64,000 bases of DNA. It comes from Algoriphagus lacus. GTDB lineage: Bacteria; Bacteroidota; Bacteroidia; Cytophagales; Cyclobacteriaceae. A program made the position numbers and the translations under genes. Shown here in pieces: positions 19,746-28,493 of the stretch. The notes beneath the pieces are model-generated. The model did not search any database and was not told the DNA's origin. It was given only the letters and a program-made list of their open reading frames with translations. Each line of letters begins with the position of its first letter. Within the stretch, counting starts at the first letter, position 1. The stretch covers positions 1 through 64,000 of the forward strand of contig NZ_QXML01000003.1 in the NCBI RefSeq assembly GCF_003583985.1. The letters run 5' to 3'.

Positions 19746-22052
19746 CTATTTCCTAATTAGCTTTCCGATAAATACCCGGTTTTCCATTTTAACATGGATA
19801 AAGTGCAAGCCTGGAGCGAGATCCTCTACCACTCTGGTAAGATTCGATTCATTGTAAGCAGATCGATCAACCAGTTTTCCCTGAGCATCTTGAATGCTCA
19901 GTTGCGCATAGGAGCCATCCCTATAATCTGGAATATAAAGGTGGAGCTTTCCCGACTCATAGGGATTTGGGTAAATGACTAACTCCTCAACACCAAAGTC
20001 CTTTGTTTTGGGGACCTTGGTCACTTCACTCCAGGAATATCTTCCGCTCCAATCTACCTGTCTTATCCGATAATAATGGTCCTTAAATCGATCATGCAAA
20101 GTGTCCAAAAACTCATAATCCTGAATTGCATCGGTGATTCCGGATGAATTCACCAATCCTACTTTCTCCCAGTTGGCCAGCGGATTTTGGCTTCTGTAGA
20201 TTTCAAAAACCATGTTGTTTCTTTCCCAAGCCACTTTCCAACTGATGAGATTTCCTTTTGAAGTTGAGGTCGAATTCACTTCCAGCCAGCTAACAGGCAA
20301 AATGGTCAGTGTTCGATAACTTCCCACCGTAAAGTTTTTTCCCGGTAAATCTGCAAAAGTCAAGCTCCTTCTTGCCCAAAGGTCCACTGGGTTCAAACCA
20401 GGAAGGTGAGTTCCTGGGCTGGCATAGCCTGTGCCGACAATGCGAAGATCGTCCTCATCGTCTACGATCAACTTATCTGCCGAAATTCGAAGTTCCAAAG
20501 GATTTGCACTTGGGCTGATGTTTGAAAATTGGAAATAACTGAACAGCCGATAGAGAATTTTGGTCCCGTCTGAATCGTTAAATCCTGAGTTGTATTCGGC
20601 ACCTTCATATTCAGTAAATTGAATGGAAAGATTTCCCCCAGCAGAATTCCCAAGAAGCTGGACTTTTCGGATGCCTCCGTTTTGGGTATCTTCAAAAGGA
20701 AAAGTTGAATTGTTCCCTGAGAGTGTTCCCGGAATATTGAAGTAAGTAAAAAGACCCACATTTCTCCAACTGCCTCCTGTGTACGATAGAGACCCACTTC
20801 CTCCCGTATTGATTCGAAGTTCATTTCCTTCCAAATCCGCGCTTCCCTGAGTCAAGGTCAGATTCCGTTGGACTGTCAGTATACCGTTTGGATAAAACAC
20901 CCCTCCCATTTTATTCAAAGTCAAATCCCTCACTGCCAGTGGGAATCCCAGGATTTCCTGATCATGGGAACCCATCAAAGTCAGGCTGGTACTGGTGGTG
21001 ATGAAATTTCCAGAACCGCTTTTTTGAAGGTTCCCCAAAAGGATCAATTGATTGGGAAGGTTAAGATTTTGGTTTCCCTGAAGTTCAACATCCCTGACAG
21101 ACTGTGGGGAGGCTGCGTCTGAAAAAGAGCTGGCTAGGTAGGATTTGGGAGTTGTTCCCCCACGGTAGATAATTTTTCCATTAAGTTGGAAATTAGCAGC
21201 CTCAATTCGTGGGGCATTTCCTTCCAAGATGAGTGTTCCTCCGTTTTGTACATCAAAATTCAGCGCGCTTACAGTGCCGGATCTGAATAAGATGTCCGAA
21301 TTGCAGTCGGAGATAAGTGTGGCTCCCGGTTCAATGACGAATTGGCCAAATGGTCCCGCCCCAAATACCGAGGTTTCGGTGTTAAAGGAAAAAGTAGGGC
21401 AATCACTGGGAATGACGCTTTTGTCCAACTTTTGGATGACCGTTCCGGATTTCACGGTGAAAGAGAGGGACTTGAATGCCTCCTCTACAATTAACTCAGC
21501 GCTAGTTCCAGGATCAAAAATGACAGAATAGCGACTTCTGTCTGATTGAGCACTCCAAGAGTTTAATGGGATTATAGTTCTCGAGTTGCCTCTGAAAGTT
21601 ATGGTACTTGAAATTGAATTTCCTATCCAATTAGTGCTATTCCAAGCACGATTTGGTGTGCCAGGCGCGGAACCTCCAAACCCTTGTAATGTTCCATAAA
21701 TATCTAAATTGAATCCATTTAGATTTAATTTCTCATCTGCTCCAGCTTCAGCATTAATAAATACACTCTTCACCTGTTCATTTCCAATCAGCCTCAAGGT
21801 GTGGGTTTGATCGATATAAATATCATTGCCTAGACTTGGTTTGACAGTCGCGGGATTCCAAGTACTTCCATTCCAGATTTGCCAGATTCCCACATTCGGA
21901 AAGTCACCGCTGGCAATGGTTTTATAAGCATTGAGATCCTGAGAAAAGACGGGATTCAGAATCATCCACACCTCTGCAACTGCCAGGAATAACCTGTATA
22001 TTCGGCAGAAAAAAAATTCCCTTAAGGGAGCTTTACAGCAAAAAGCAACCAT
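19746..22052 (-). CDS. Secreted protein with T9SS type A sorting domain
   Basis: 768 aa from ATG 22052. A more distal start at 22094 would overlap the divergent DUF4105 gene at 22088. The N-terminus contains a hydrophobic export segment (about residues 17-36, IYRLFLAVAEVWMILNPVFSQ). The middle is a beta-helix/adhesin-like repeat region with GNDIYIDQTHTLRL, FRGNSRTIIP and SLTLMGSHDQEILG, reminiscent of G8/pectate-lyase-like right-handed helices. A fibronectin-like segment (LISWKVAWERNNMVFEIYRS) leads to a C-terminal domain with VYPNP-type motif VIYPNPYESGKLHLYIP and ending VFIGKLIRK, the Por-secretion tail recognised by the type IX system. Enzymatic activity is not evident. Confidence 0.85.
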   Translation of the reverse strand: MVAFCCKAPLREFFFCRIYRLFLAVAEVWMILNPVFSQDLNAYKTIASGDFPNVGIWQIWNGSTWNPATVKPSLGNDIYIDQTHTLRLIGNEQVKSVFINAEAGADEKLNLNGFNLDIYGTLQGFGGSAPGTPNRAWNSTNWIGNSISSTITFRGNSRTIIPLNSWSAQSDRSRYSVIFDPGTSAELIVEEAFKSLSFTVKSGTVIQKLDKSVIPSDCPTFSFNTETSVFGAGPFGQFVIEPGATLISDCNSDILFRSGTVSALNFDVQNGGTLILEGNAPRIEAANFQLNGKIIYRGGTTPKSYLASSFSDAASPQSVRDVELQGNQNLNLPNQLILLGNLQKSGSGNFITTSTSLTLMGSHDQEILGFPLAVRDLTLNKMGGVFYPNGILTVQRNLTLTQGSADLEGNELRINTGGSGSLSYTGGSWRNVGLFTYFNIPGTLSGNNSTFPFEDTQNGGIRKVQLLGNSAGGNLSIQFTEYEGAEYNSGFNDSDGTKILYRLFSYFQFSNISPSANPLELRISADKLIVDDEDDLRIVGTGYASPGTHLPGLNPVDLWARRSLTFADLPGKNFTVGSYRTLTILPVSWLEVNSTSTSKGNLISWKVAWERNNMVFEIYRSQNPLANWEKVGLVNSSGITDAIQDYEFLDTLHDRFKDHYYRIRQVDWSGRYSWSEVTKVPKTKDFGVEELVIYPNPYESGKLHLYIPDYRDGSYAQLSIQDAQGKLVDRSAYNESNLTRVVEDLAPGLHFIHVKMENRVFIGKLIRK

Positions 22053-22087
22053 AAAAAATTGATTTAAAAAGTAGTTGAAATTAAAAA

Positions 22088-23278
22088 ATGGCAATTAAAA
22101 ATAAAATAGTTTACCTCTTTTTTTTCCTGATTTTCATGGGGTTAGCTCCGGCAAAAGCTCAAGTTTACGAAATCAGCCTACTGACTTGCGAACCGGGGGA
22201 CCAGCTCTATTCGAGTTTTGGCCACAGTGCCATCCGGGTGAGGGAGATCGGTTCCGAGGGTCAGGATTTGGTGTTCAATTTTGGAACCTTTGATTTTCAG
22301 ACCCCCAATTTTTACGGAAAGTTTGCTACCGGCAAACTGGACTATATGCTCAGCGTTACTACTTACGCGGATTTCATTTTGGAATATGATTATTACAAGC
22401 GGGATGTCCGGGAACAGGTCTTGGCTTTGAGTTCGGATCAGATTGATTATTTGCTTCAGCACCTTTGGGCTCAGTACGATCCCGCCCGAAGATTCTACCG
22501 ATACGACTTCTTTTTTAACAACTGTGCTACCAAAATTCGGGACGCTTTTGAGATTGCCATAGGAGATGCCCTGGTTTGGGATGATTCAGTCAAGGTGGAG
22601 GAAAAAACCTTTCGAACCCTAATCGATGAATACGTTTATCCCCTTCCTTGGGCGGATCTTGGAATAGACTTGGCTTTGGGTTCGGTGATAGACCGGGATG
22701 CAACTGAGCGGGAAGAGCAGTTTTTGCCGGATTACATGGAGGCCGCCTTTGCCAAGGCAACCATTCAGGGGGATGGACCTTCACGGCCTTTGGTGAGGGA
22801 GTCCCGGGTGATTTTGGAATATCCTGAAAAGGAGTCTTCCATGGATTTTCTCAATCCTTATGTCATTTTCTGGGGAGTAGCTGTCCTATTTACCCTAATC
22901 ACATTTATTGGATATAAAAGGAAGCGCTTATTCATCGGCTTTGACCTTGGTCTTTTCTCCATTCTGGGAGTATTGGGAATAGTAGTAGCCTTCCTTTGGT
23001 TTCTTACAGACCACTCTGCGACCAAGTGGAACTGGAATATTCTATGGGCTTTCCCTGGACACTTAGCTTTGGTCTGGGGACTTACCAGAAAAGAGCTTCA
23101 ACCGTGGGTAAGAAAATATCTTCTCTTTGCCCTGATTATGGCAGATGCAGCCGTGGTATTCTGGATTTTGGGATGGCAGTCCCTTCATCCGAGCTTGATT
23201 CCAATTCTGTTGGTAATCATTCTTCGTACCAATTACCTCTATTACAACTTGGGGGGGAAATCCCTAAAGGCAGCATGA
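22088..23278 (+). CDS. DUF4105 / Lnb-family lipoprotein N-acyltransferase candidate
   Basis: 396 aa. A signal peptide (residues 1-24, ending APAKA) is followed by a periplasmic domain (25-220) with a conserved FGHSAIRV (His46) and FFFNNCATKIRD (Cys146). This His-before-Cys order recalls permuted NlpC/P60 (LRAT-like) cysteine transferases. About four to five membrane helices (255-390) close the protein. Pfam calls this the Lnb N-terminal periplasmic domain; to my knowledge Bacteroides relatives carry out N-acylation of lipoproteins, replacing the missing Lnt. The match rests on motifs and architecture. It starts 35 bp from the divergent T9SS gene and precedes uvrB by 59 bp. Confidence 0.82.
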   Translation: MAIKNKIVYLFFFLIFMGLAPAKAQVYEISLLTCEPGDQLYSSFGHSAIRVREIGSEGQDLVFNFGTFDFQTPNFYGKFATGKLDYMLSVTTYADFILEYDYYKRDVREQVLALSSDQIDYLLQHLWAQYDPARRFYRYDFFFNNCATKIRDAFEIAIGDALVWDDSVKVEEKTFRTLIDEYVYPLPWADLGIDLALGSVIDRDATEREEQFLPDYMEAAFAKATIQGDGPSRPLVRESRVILEYPEKESSMDFLNPYVIFWGVAVLFTLITFIGYKRKRLFIGFDLGLFSILGVLGIVVAFLWFLTDHSATKWNWNILWAFPGHLALVWGLTRKELQPWVRKYLLFALIMADAAVVFWILGWQSLHPSLIPILLVIILRTNYLYYNLGGKSLKAA

Positions 23279-23337
23279 TTTTGAAGTTTTAAAAACCTTT
23301 TCCCCGGCTTTTGATGTTGGGTTAGGAATAGCATCGC

Positions 23338-25380
23338 ATGAATTTCAAACTTACCTCAGACTATCAGCCCACCGGGGACCAGCCTCAAGCCATCAAAGAA
23401 CTGACTAAAGGGGTGAATGCAGGCGAACCTGCTCAAGTTCTGCTTGGGGTGACCGGTTCGGGAAAGACCTTTACTATTGCCAATCTAATTCAGGAGACTC
23501 AACGACCTACCTTGGTTCTAAGTCACAACAAAACCCTGGCTGCCCAACTTTACGGGGAATTCAAGCAGTTTTTCCCTGAAAATGCCGTTGAGTATTTCAT
23601 TTCCTATTACGATTATTATCAGCCTGAGGCCTTTATTCCCAGTTCGGGAACCTACATCGAAAAGGACCTGAGCATCAATGAGGAAATCGAAAAGTTGCGT
23701 CTCAGTGCCACATCTTCTCTTCTCACAGGCAGGCGCGATGTGATCGTGGTGGCTTCAGTTTCCTGCATTTATGGTATTGGAAATCCGGAGGAGTTTGCAA
23801 AAAACGTAGTCCGTCTTCAGGAAGGTGACCGTATTCCCCGCAATCAGTTGCTATTTAAACTGGTCGATATTCTATACAGCCGGACACAGCAGGATCTGAC
23901 TCATGGTACCTTTCGGGTGAAAGGTGACACCGTCGACATTTTTGTGGCCTACGCGGATTTTGCCTATCGGATTTTCTTCTGGGGGGACGAAATCGAAGCC
24001 ATTCAGCGGGTCGAACCATCCACCGGAAAGAAGCTTGCCGATGAAAAAATCATTTCCATTTTCCCGGCTAACCTTTTCGTAACCGGTAGGGATATTATCG
24101 ATACAGCAATCCATGAAATCCAGGATGACATGGTGGCTCAGGTTAATTTCTTCGAAAAGGAAGGTAAATACCTCGAAGCCAAGCGTCTTCAGGAGCGAAC
24201 TGAGTTTGACCTGGAGATGATCCGTGAACTCGGGTATTGCTCCGGGGTCGAAAATTACTCCCGATACTTTGACCGCAGGAAGCCAGGCATGAGACCTTTC
24301 TGCCTCTTGGATTATTTTCCGGATGATTACCTGTTGGTGATCGATGAGAGCCACGTGACAGTGCCTCAGATTCGTGCCATGTGGGGTGGCGACCGATCCC
24401 GAAAGGTCAATTTGGTGGATTACGGTTTCCGCCTGCCTTCTGCATTGGACAATCGTCCCCTGAAGTTTGAGGAGTTTGAGCAGATGACGAGTCAGGTGAT
24501 TTATGTCTCGGCTACTCCTGCGGATTATGAACTTTCGCTGACCGAAGGGGTAGTGGTGGAGCAAATCATCAGGCCTACGGGGCTTTTGGATCCAACCATT
24601 GAAGTAAGGCCCAGTCAAAATCAGATTGACGATCTGTTGGAAGAAATTGATCAGACCATAAAAACTGACGCCCGAGTCTTGGTCACTACGCTGACAAAGC
24701 GGATGGCGGAAGAGCTTCAAAAATTCCTTGAACGTGCCGGGGTCAAGTCCCGATACATTCACTCAGAGGTCAAAACTCTCGATCGGGTGGAGATTTTGCG
24801 TGAGTTGAGACTTGGGGTATTTGATGTGCTGGTTGGAGTAAACTTGCTTAGAGAAGGATTGGATCTACCGGAAGTTTCCCTGGTTGCGATATTGGATGCG
24901 GACAAAGAGGGGTTTCTTAGGAATGAACGATCCCTTGTGCAAACGATCGGACGTGCAGCCCGTAACTCGGAAGGCCGTGTAATCATGTATGCGGACAAAA
25001 TCACCGATTCCATGCAGGCGGCCATCGATGAGACCAGACGCAGACGGGCTCTACAGATTGAATACAACGAGAAGCATGGAATCACCCCAACCACTGTGAT
25101 CAAGTCAAGGGACAAAATCATGGGGCAGACTAAGGTGGCCGATTCGAAGAAAAACGCCAAAGTTTATGCAGAACCAATGCCGGGTGAGGGGCAGATTGCT
25201 GCTGATCCGGTGGTGCAATACCTCAGCAAGGACAAGTTGGAAAAGCTGATTCAGCAGACGCAGAAGCAAATGGAAAAAGCTGCCAAAGAGCTTAACTTTA
25301 TGGAAGCTGCACGATTGAGAGACGAGTGGCAATCCCAAAAAGCCAGATTGGAGGAGCTCAATAGGGGCCCCGGCAAGTAA
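23338..25380 (+). CDS. uvrB: Excinuclease ABC subunit B
   Basis: 680 aa, damage-verifying helicase-like subunit of nucleotide excision repair. Walker A GVTGSGKT lies at 37-44. The beta-hairpin that inserts between DNA strands contains [21 protein letters not shown]. The DEAD-like box is VIDESHV. Helicase motifs V-VI appear as [21 protein letters not shown] and [21 protein letters not shown]-terminal UVR domain ([20 protein letters not shown]...LRDEW) contacts UvrA and UvrC. Full length for the family. It stands 24 bp upstream of an AlbA-domain gene. Confidence 0.98.
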   Translation: MNFKLTSDYQPTGDQPQAIKELTKGVNAGEPAQVLLGVTGSGKTFTIANLIQETQRPTLVLSHNKTLAAQLYGEFKQFFPENAVEYFISYYDYYQPEAFIPSSGTYIEKDLSINEEIEKLRLSATSSLLTGRRDVIVVASVSCIYGIGNPEEFAKNVVRLQEGDRIPRNQLLFKLVDILYSRTQQDLTHGTFRVKGDTVDIFVAYADFAYRIFFWGDEIEAIQRVEPSTGKKLADEKIISIFPANLFVTGRDIIDTAIHEIQDDMVAQVNFFEKEGKYLEAKRLQERTEFDLEMIRELGYCSGVENYSRYFDRRKPGMRPFCLLDYFPDDYLLVIDESHVTVPQIRAMWGGDRSRKVNLVDYGFRLPSALDNRPLKFEEFEQMTSQVIYVSATPADYELSLTEGVVVEQIIRPTGLLDPTIEVRPSQNQIDDLLEEIDQTIKTDARVLVTTLTKRMAEELQKFLERAGVKSRYIHSEVKTLDRVEILRELRLGVFDVLVGVNLLREGLDLPEVSLVAILDADKEGFLRNERSLVQTIGRAARNSEGRVIMYADKITDSMQAAIDETRRRRALQIEYNEKHGITPTTVIKSRDKIMGQTKVADSKKNAKVYAEPMPGEGQIAADPVVQYLSKDKLEKLIQQTQKQMEKAAKELNFMEAARLRDEWQSQKARLEELNRGPGK

Positions 25381-25404
25381 ATCAGTTTACTAAAATTCGA
25401 ATCA

Positions 25405-26040
25405 ATGACCCTTCAGGAAGTGAAGACCTTGGCTGCAAATGGCGAAGGGCTAACCATCGAATTTAAAAAGAAGGCAGCTTTTCCGGAGAAAATTGTCCGG
25501 GAGGTCATTGCCTTGGCAAATACTGAAGGAGGAAATTTGCTCATTGGGGTGGATGATGACGGCACAGTCAGTGGACAGCGATTTATCGAGGAGGAAATTT
25601 TTGTGATGGACAAAGCCATCCGGGAACTGATTTTTCCTGCTCTACACTATGAAGTTTTTACCGTAAAGCTTTCGGAGAAAAAAGGTGTTGCTGTATTTCG
25701 AATTCCTCATAGTCCTGATCGCCCGCATTTTTTAAAAGAGAAAGATAAAAAGCAGGCCTACATCCGGGTAGGAGACCGCAGTGTTCAGGCGAGTCGGGAA
25801 GTGTGGGAGGTTCTGAAAAAAAGCAGAGTCCCAAAAGACACTGTCTTTTCTTATGGCAGAAAAGAGGAAGTGCTTATGAAGGCCTTGGGTGAAAGCGGAA
25901 AAATCACACTGAAGGAATTTGCCCGATTAGCTCAGATTCCTAGATTCTTGGCATCCAAGACCTTGGTCAAGCTCGTTTCGGCCAATGTTCTGCAAATTCA
26001 TCCTCAGGAATCCGAGGATTATTTTACCCTCAAAGAGTAG
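25405..26040 (+). CDS. AlbA_2/Schlafen-type domain protein with winged-helix tail
   Basis: 211 aa. The N-terminal AlbA_2 (Schlafen AlbA-like) domain (about 10-130) shows EGLTIEFKKKA, the IVREVIALANTEGGNLLIGVDDDG motif and YIRVGDRSVQASRE. A C-terminal stretch (about 150-205; GKITLKEFARLAQIPRFLASKTLVKLVSANVLQIH) reads as a winged helix-turn-helix. Such proteins are usually predicted ATP-binding or nucleic-acid-binding regulators, and some Schlafen-fold members are nucleases. It follows uvrB by 24 bp on the same strand and is probably co-transcribed. The last 11 bases overlap the convergent deaminase gene. Function unknown. Confidence 0.8.
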   Translation: MTLQEVKTLAANGEGLTIEFKKKAAFPEKIVREVIALANTEGGNLLIGVDDDGTVSGQRFIEEEIFVMDKAIRELIFPALHYEVFTVKLSEKKGVAVFRIPHSPDRPHFLKEKDKKQAYIRVGDRSVQASREVWEVLKKSRVPKDTVFSYGRKEEVLMKALGESGKITLKEFARLAQIPRFLASKTLVKLVSANVLQIHPQESEDYFTLKE

Positions 26041-26947
26041 GAAGTTTAATTCCCGTTTTTTCTTTGAACCCTAAGTTTCCCTGTAATCCCCCTGTGTGAA
26101 TCATCAGGATCTTTGAGCCTGGGAGGAAATGATTTTCCCCGATCAAATTCCAAACACCAAAAGCCATTTTTCCGGTGTAGACAGGATCAAGTGGAATCTT
26201 AAATTCCCGGTGGAACCAAATCATAAAATCAATTAATTCCGGTTTGAACTTCCCATACCCTCCAAAATGAAAATCGGTGTTGATCTCCAATTTTCCCCGA
26301 GATTGAATCCCGAAACCAGTCAGCATTTTTTCCATTTCCTGAATGATAAATTCCCCCTTCAATGAGGAAAATCCTACTAAACGCTGATGCTCCTGAATGG
26401 AGGATGCCAATCCTGCAAACGTCCCACCGGTACCAATGGAAACGCAGATATCAGTGAATGTAAAATGGGATTTCTCGAGGATTTCTTCAGTTCCCCGGAC
26501 TGCTAACTCGTTGGTTCCTCCCTCCGGAATCAGGTAAAAATCCCCGAATTGGATTTTAAGTTTTTCCAGAAATTCAGGAGTGTTTTTCTGCCGATAGGTT
26601 TCCCGATCGATAAAATTCAATTCCATGCCCATTTCTTTTGCATGGAGCATGGTGGGGTTATACTCATCGGCATCTTCTCCCCGAATGACTCCGATACTTC
26701 GAAATCCTGCCGACTGGGCTGCCGAAGCAGTTGCATAGATGTGATTGGAAAATGCCCCTCCAAAAGTCAGGAGCGTTCTTTTGCCTTGTTTTTTTGCTTC
26801 GGCCAGGTTGTGTTTGAGTTTGAAAAACTTGTTTCCCGATACTTCCGGATGGACCAAATCCAGTCTTAGAATGGACAGTTGAATGCCTTTTTCTTCAAAA
26901 ATTGGGTGAAGAAGATCTTGAACCGGAACAGGTTGAGGCTGAAGCAT
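26030..26947 (-). CDS. PLP-dependent ACC deaminase / D-cysteine desulfhydrase family enzyme
   Basis: 305 aa, tryptophan-synthase-beta fold. The PLP lysine is in GNKFFKLKHNL (SGNKFFKL). The substrate region is TFGGAFSNHIYATASAAQ. The phosphate-binding loop is SIGTGGTFAGL, and HTGGLQGNLGF is at the C-terminus. The family deaminates 1-aminocyclopropane-1-carboxylate or desulfurates D-cysteine; D-cysteine desulfhydrase-like activity is more common in bacteria of this type, but the specificity residues cannot be settled by eye. It has its own promoter box at 26962-26969, divergent from rluD, and its 3' end overlaps the AlbA gene by 11 bp. Confidence 0.88.
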   Translation of the reverse strand: MLQPQPVPVQDLLHPIFEEKGIQLSILRLDLVHPEVSGNKFFKLKHNLAEAKKQGKRTLLTFGGAFSNHIYATASAAQSAGFRSIGVIRGEDADEYNPTMLHAKEMGMELNFIDRETYRQKNTPEFLEKLKIQFGDFYLIPEGGTNELAVRGTEEILEKSHFTFTDICVSIGTGGTFAGLASSIQEHQRLVGFSSLKGEFIIQEMEKMLTGFGIQSRGKLEINTDFHFGGYGKFKPELIDFMIWFHREFKIPLDPVYTGKMAFGVWNLIGENHFLPGSKILMIHTGGLQGNLGFKEKTGIKLPTL

Positions 26948-26961
26948 TCGGGGACTTTTGC

Positions 26962-26969
26962 CAAAGTTA
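26962..26969 (-). promoter_or_regulatory. Putative promoter -7 box of the deaminase gene
   Basis: On the minus strand this reads TAACTTTG (TAnnTTTG). It ends 14 bases before the ATG at 26947. It is only 13 bases from the rluD box on the other strand. Confidence 0.55.
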
Positions 26970-26982
26970 AGCTACATCCTCC

Positions 26983-26990
26983 TATTTTTG
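26983..26990 (+). promoter_or_regulatory. Putative promoter -7 box of rluD
   Basis: TATTTTTG (TAnnTTTG) ends only four bases before the rluD ATG (26995), so transcription would begin at or within a base or two of the start codon and the mRNA would be leaderless or nearly so. Confidence 0.55.
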
Positions 26991-26994
26991 CGCC

Positions 26995-28029
26995 ATGATC
27001 CAACAGCCCGAAGAAGAGTTTGAAGAGGACGAGTTAGAATTGTTCGAACGCCACCGCATTTTGGTGGATAAAGGCCAGTCCCTGGTACGAATTGATAAAT
27101 TTTTAACCGAAAAAATTGCCCACGTCACCCGGAATAAAGTTCAGCAAGCCATTGAAAATGAAACGGTATTAGTGAATGGAAAGCCTGTCAAGGCTAACTA
27201 TAAGATCAAACCGTTGGATGACATTCAGGTCTTCATGGATAAACCGCGGCGGGATACAGAGGTCGTGCCGGAGGATATTCCATTGGATATCATTTATGAG
27301 GATAAGTACCTTTTATTGGTCAATAAACCTCCGGGAATGGTGGTCCATCCTGCTCACGGCAACTGGAATGGAACCTTGGCAAACGCATTGGTTTATCACT
27401 TTCAGCATTTGCCGGAAATGAAAGGAAATGAAGGTAGGCCCGGATTGGTACATCGAATTGATAAGGACACTTCCGGATTATTGGTAATTGCAAAATCCGA
27501 AGATGCGATGACTCCATTGGCCGCCCAGTTTTTCCATCATACCATAGACCGAACCTACCTTGCCTTGGTTTGGGGAGAGCCCGAGGCAGATTCAGGAACC
27601 ATCCGAGGACATGTTGGAAGAAGTGCCAAGGATCGAAAGGTAATGGACGTTTACCCGGATGGAAGTCAGGGAAAACATGCGGTAACTCATTGGAAAGTCA
27701 TAAAGAGGCTTCGCTATGTGTCTTTGATTCAATGTAATCTCGAAACAGGACGAACCCATCAGATTCGAGCCCACATGAAATATATTGGCCATCCGCTTTT
27801 TAATGACTCGATGTACGGAGGAGACAAAATTCGTAAGGGAACTCAGTTTGCCAAGTATAAGACCTTTGTGCAAAACTGTTTTGATCTGATGCCCAGGCAA
27901 GCCTTGCATGCGATGAGTCTGGGATTTATTCATCCGATCACCAAAGAAAAGCTGTACTTCGAAGCGCCGCTTCCGCAAGATTTCCAGGCAGTGCTTGAGA
28001 AATGGGAGAATTATGTCAATTTCGAATAA
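26995..28029 (+). CDS. rluD: 23S rRNA pseudouridine synthase RluD
   Basis: 344 aa, RluA/C/D family. An acidic N-terminus, an S4 domain (about 28-85; RIDKFLTEKIAHVTRNKVQQ) and a PseudoU_synth_2 domain (about 100-320) are present. The catalytic motif HRIDKDTSG lies at 153-161, with Asp156 as the expected nucleophile. ETGRTHQIRAHM is the other hallmark. RluD modifies U1911, U1915 and U1917 in helix 69 of 23S rRNA and matters for ribosome assembly. The acidic 20-residue N-terminal extension is longer than in E. coli. An AT-rich hairpin follows about 80 bp downstream. Confidence 0.93.
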   Translation: MIQQPEEEFEEDELELFERHRILVDKGQSLVRIDKFLTEKIAHVTRNKVQQAIENETVLVNGKPVKANYKIKPLDDIQVFMDKPRRDTEVVPEDIPLDIIYEDKYLLLVNKPPGMVVHPAHGNWNGTLANALVYHFQHLPEMKGNEGRPGLVHRIDKDTSGLLVIAKSEDAMTPLAAQFFHHTIDRTYLALVWGEPEADSGTIRGHVGRSAKDRKVMDVYPDGSQGKHAVTHWKVIKRLRYVSLIQCNLETGRTHQIRAHMKYIGHPLFNDSMYGGDKIRKGTQFAKYKTFVQNCFDLMPRQALHAMSLGFIHPITKEKLYFEAPLPQDFQAVLEKWENYVNFE

Positions 28030-28106
28030 TTAAATTGCGAAAAAAGCAAGTAAAAATCAAAAATGGTGTTGAATTCGTAATTAAATAATCGAAAATCTGA
28101 TTAAAT

Positions 28107-28131
28107 GATAAAATATATCTCATATTTTATC
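28107..28131 (+). terminator. AT-rich hairpin downstream of rluD
   Basis: Perfect 10-bp stem GATAAAATAT (28107-28116) / ATATTTTATC (28122-28131) with loop ATCTC. No T-run follows, so it may be a weak terminator or a 3' stabilising structure. The rest of 28030-28237 is AT-rich with no gene. Confidence 0.4.
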
Positions 28132-28237
28132 AAATCGTCAAAATAGCTAATCCAAATCCATCTTAAATTAATTAATCGTCATAATTCAATCGATTTCCTT
28201 AAAAATACTGTAAAAATTCAGTCAAATATTTGAATTA

Positions 28238-28270
28238 TTTGCAAAATAGAGATTTGATCTGCTATATTTG
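28238..28270 (+). promoter_or_regulatory. Putative promoter of tRNA-like RNA copy 1
   Basis: TTTG (28238-28241), 21-bp spacer, TATATTTG (28263-28270): both elements of the Bacteroidota primary-sigma consensus at normal spacing. Predicted transcription start is near 28276, about 30 bases upstream of the tRNA-like body. This is the most complete promoter I found in the window. Confidence 0.65.
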
Positions 28271-28279
28271 AAACATCAA

Positions 28280-28298
28280 AAGAGATAAAAGATCTCTT
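28280..28298 (+). other. Leader hairpin just 5' of tRNA-like copy 1
   Basis: Perfect 7-bp stem AAGAGAT (28280-28286) / ATCTCTT (28292-28298) with loop AAAAG, lying between the predicted transcription start and the tRNA-like acceptor stem. It could guide 5' processing. Copy 2 has no matching sequence. Confidence 0.4.
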
Positions 28299-28305
28299 CA
28301 CACAA

Positions 28306-28430
28306 TGTAGGATGTTGAAACTGGCAGACAAGCCCTCCTGTCTCGGGGGTGGAGATTCTAGGATAAAGCAATTAGCGAGCTCGTAATTTTGCCTAACTAC
28401 TCCGTGGAGGTTCGAATCCTTCTCCTACAG
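28306..28430 (+). tRNA. tRNA-like RNA, class II-like with giant variable region, copy 1
   Basis: All cloverleaf arms can be folded. Acceptor TGTAGGA (28306-28312) / TCCTACA (28423-28429), 7 bp. U8-G9. A Leu-type D-arm TTG-AAACTGGCAGA-CAA (28315-28331). Anticodon stem CCCTC (28333-28337) / GGGGG (28345-28349) with 7-nt loop CTGTCTC: U33 is present, the anticodon would be GUC at 28340-28342, and U37 is unusual. T-arm GGAGG-TTCGAAT-CCTTC (28406-28422). Discriminator G (28430), and CCA not encoded. The variable region 28350-28405 is 56 nt, closed by GGAG/CCTC-type pairing (28351-28354 with 28400-28403) and containing a further AATTA/TAATT stem; ordinary class II arms are 10-20 nt. A promoter precedes it and a terminator follows. 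It may be a divergent tRNA, a tRNA-derived non-translational RNA, or a decayed tRNA. Confidence 0.6.
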
Positions 28431-28461
28431 CAGGTTATTTTGGGTTTATTGTTAATTGACT

Positions 28462-28493
28462 AAAACCATGGAATTTTATTTCATGGTTTTTTT
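28462..28493 (+). terminator. Terminator of tRNA-like copy 1
   Basis: 12-bp stem AAAACCATGGAA (28462-28473) / TTTCATGGTTTT (28479-28490) with one G-U pair, loop TTTTA, followed by T residues. Lies 32 bases after the tRNA-like 3' end. Confidence 0.85.

Noticed and set aside
28350..28405. Group I or II intron inside a tRNA
   Set aside because: Only about 56 nt, located in the variable region rather than the anticodon loop, with no intron core motifs. A variable-arm expansion explains it better.
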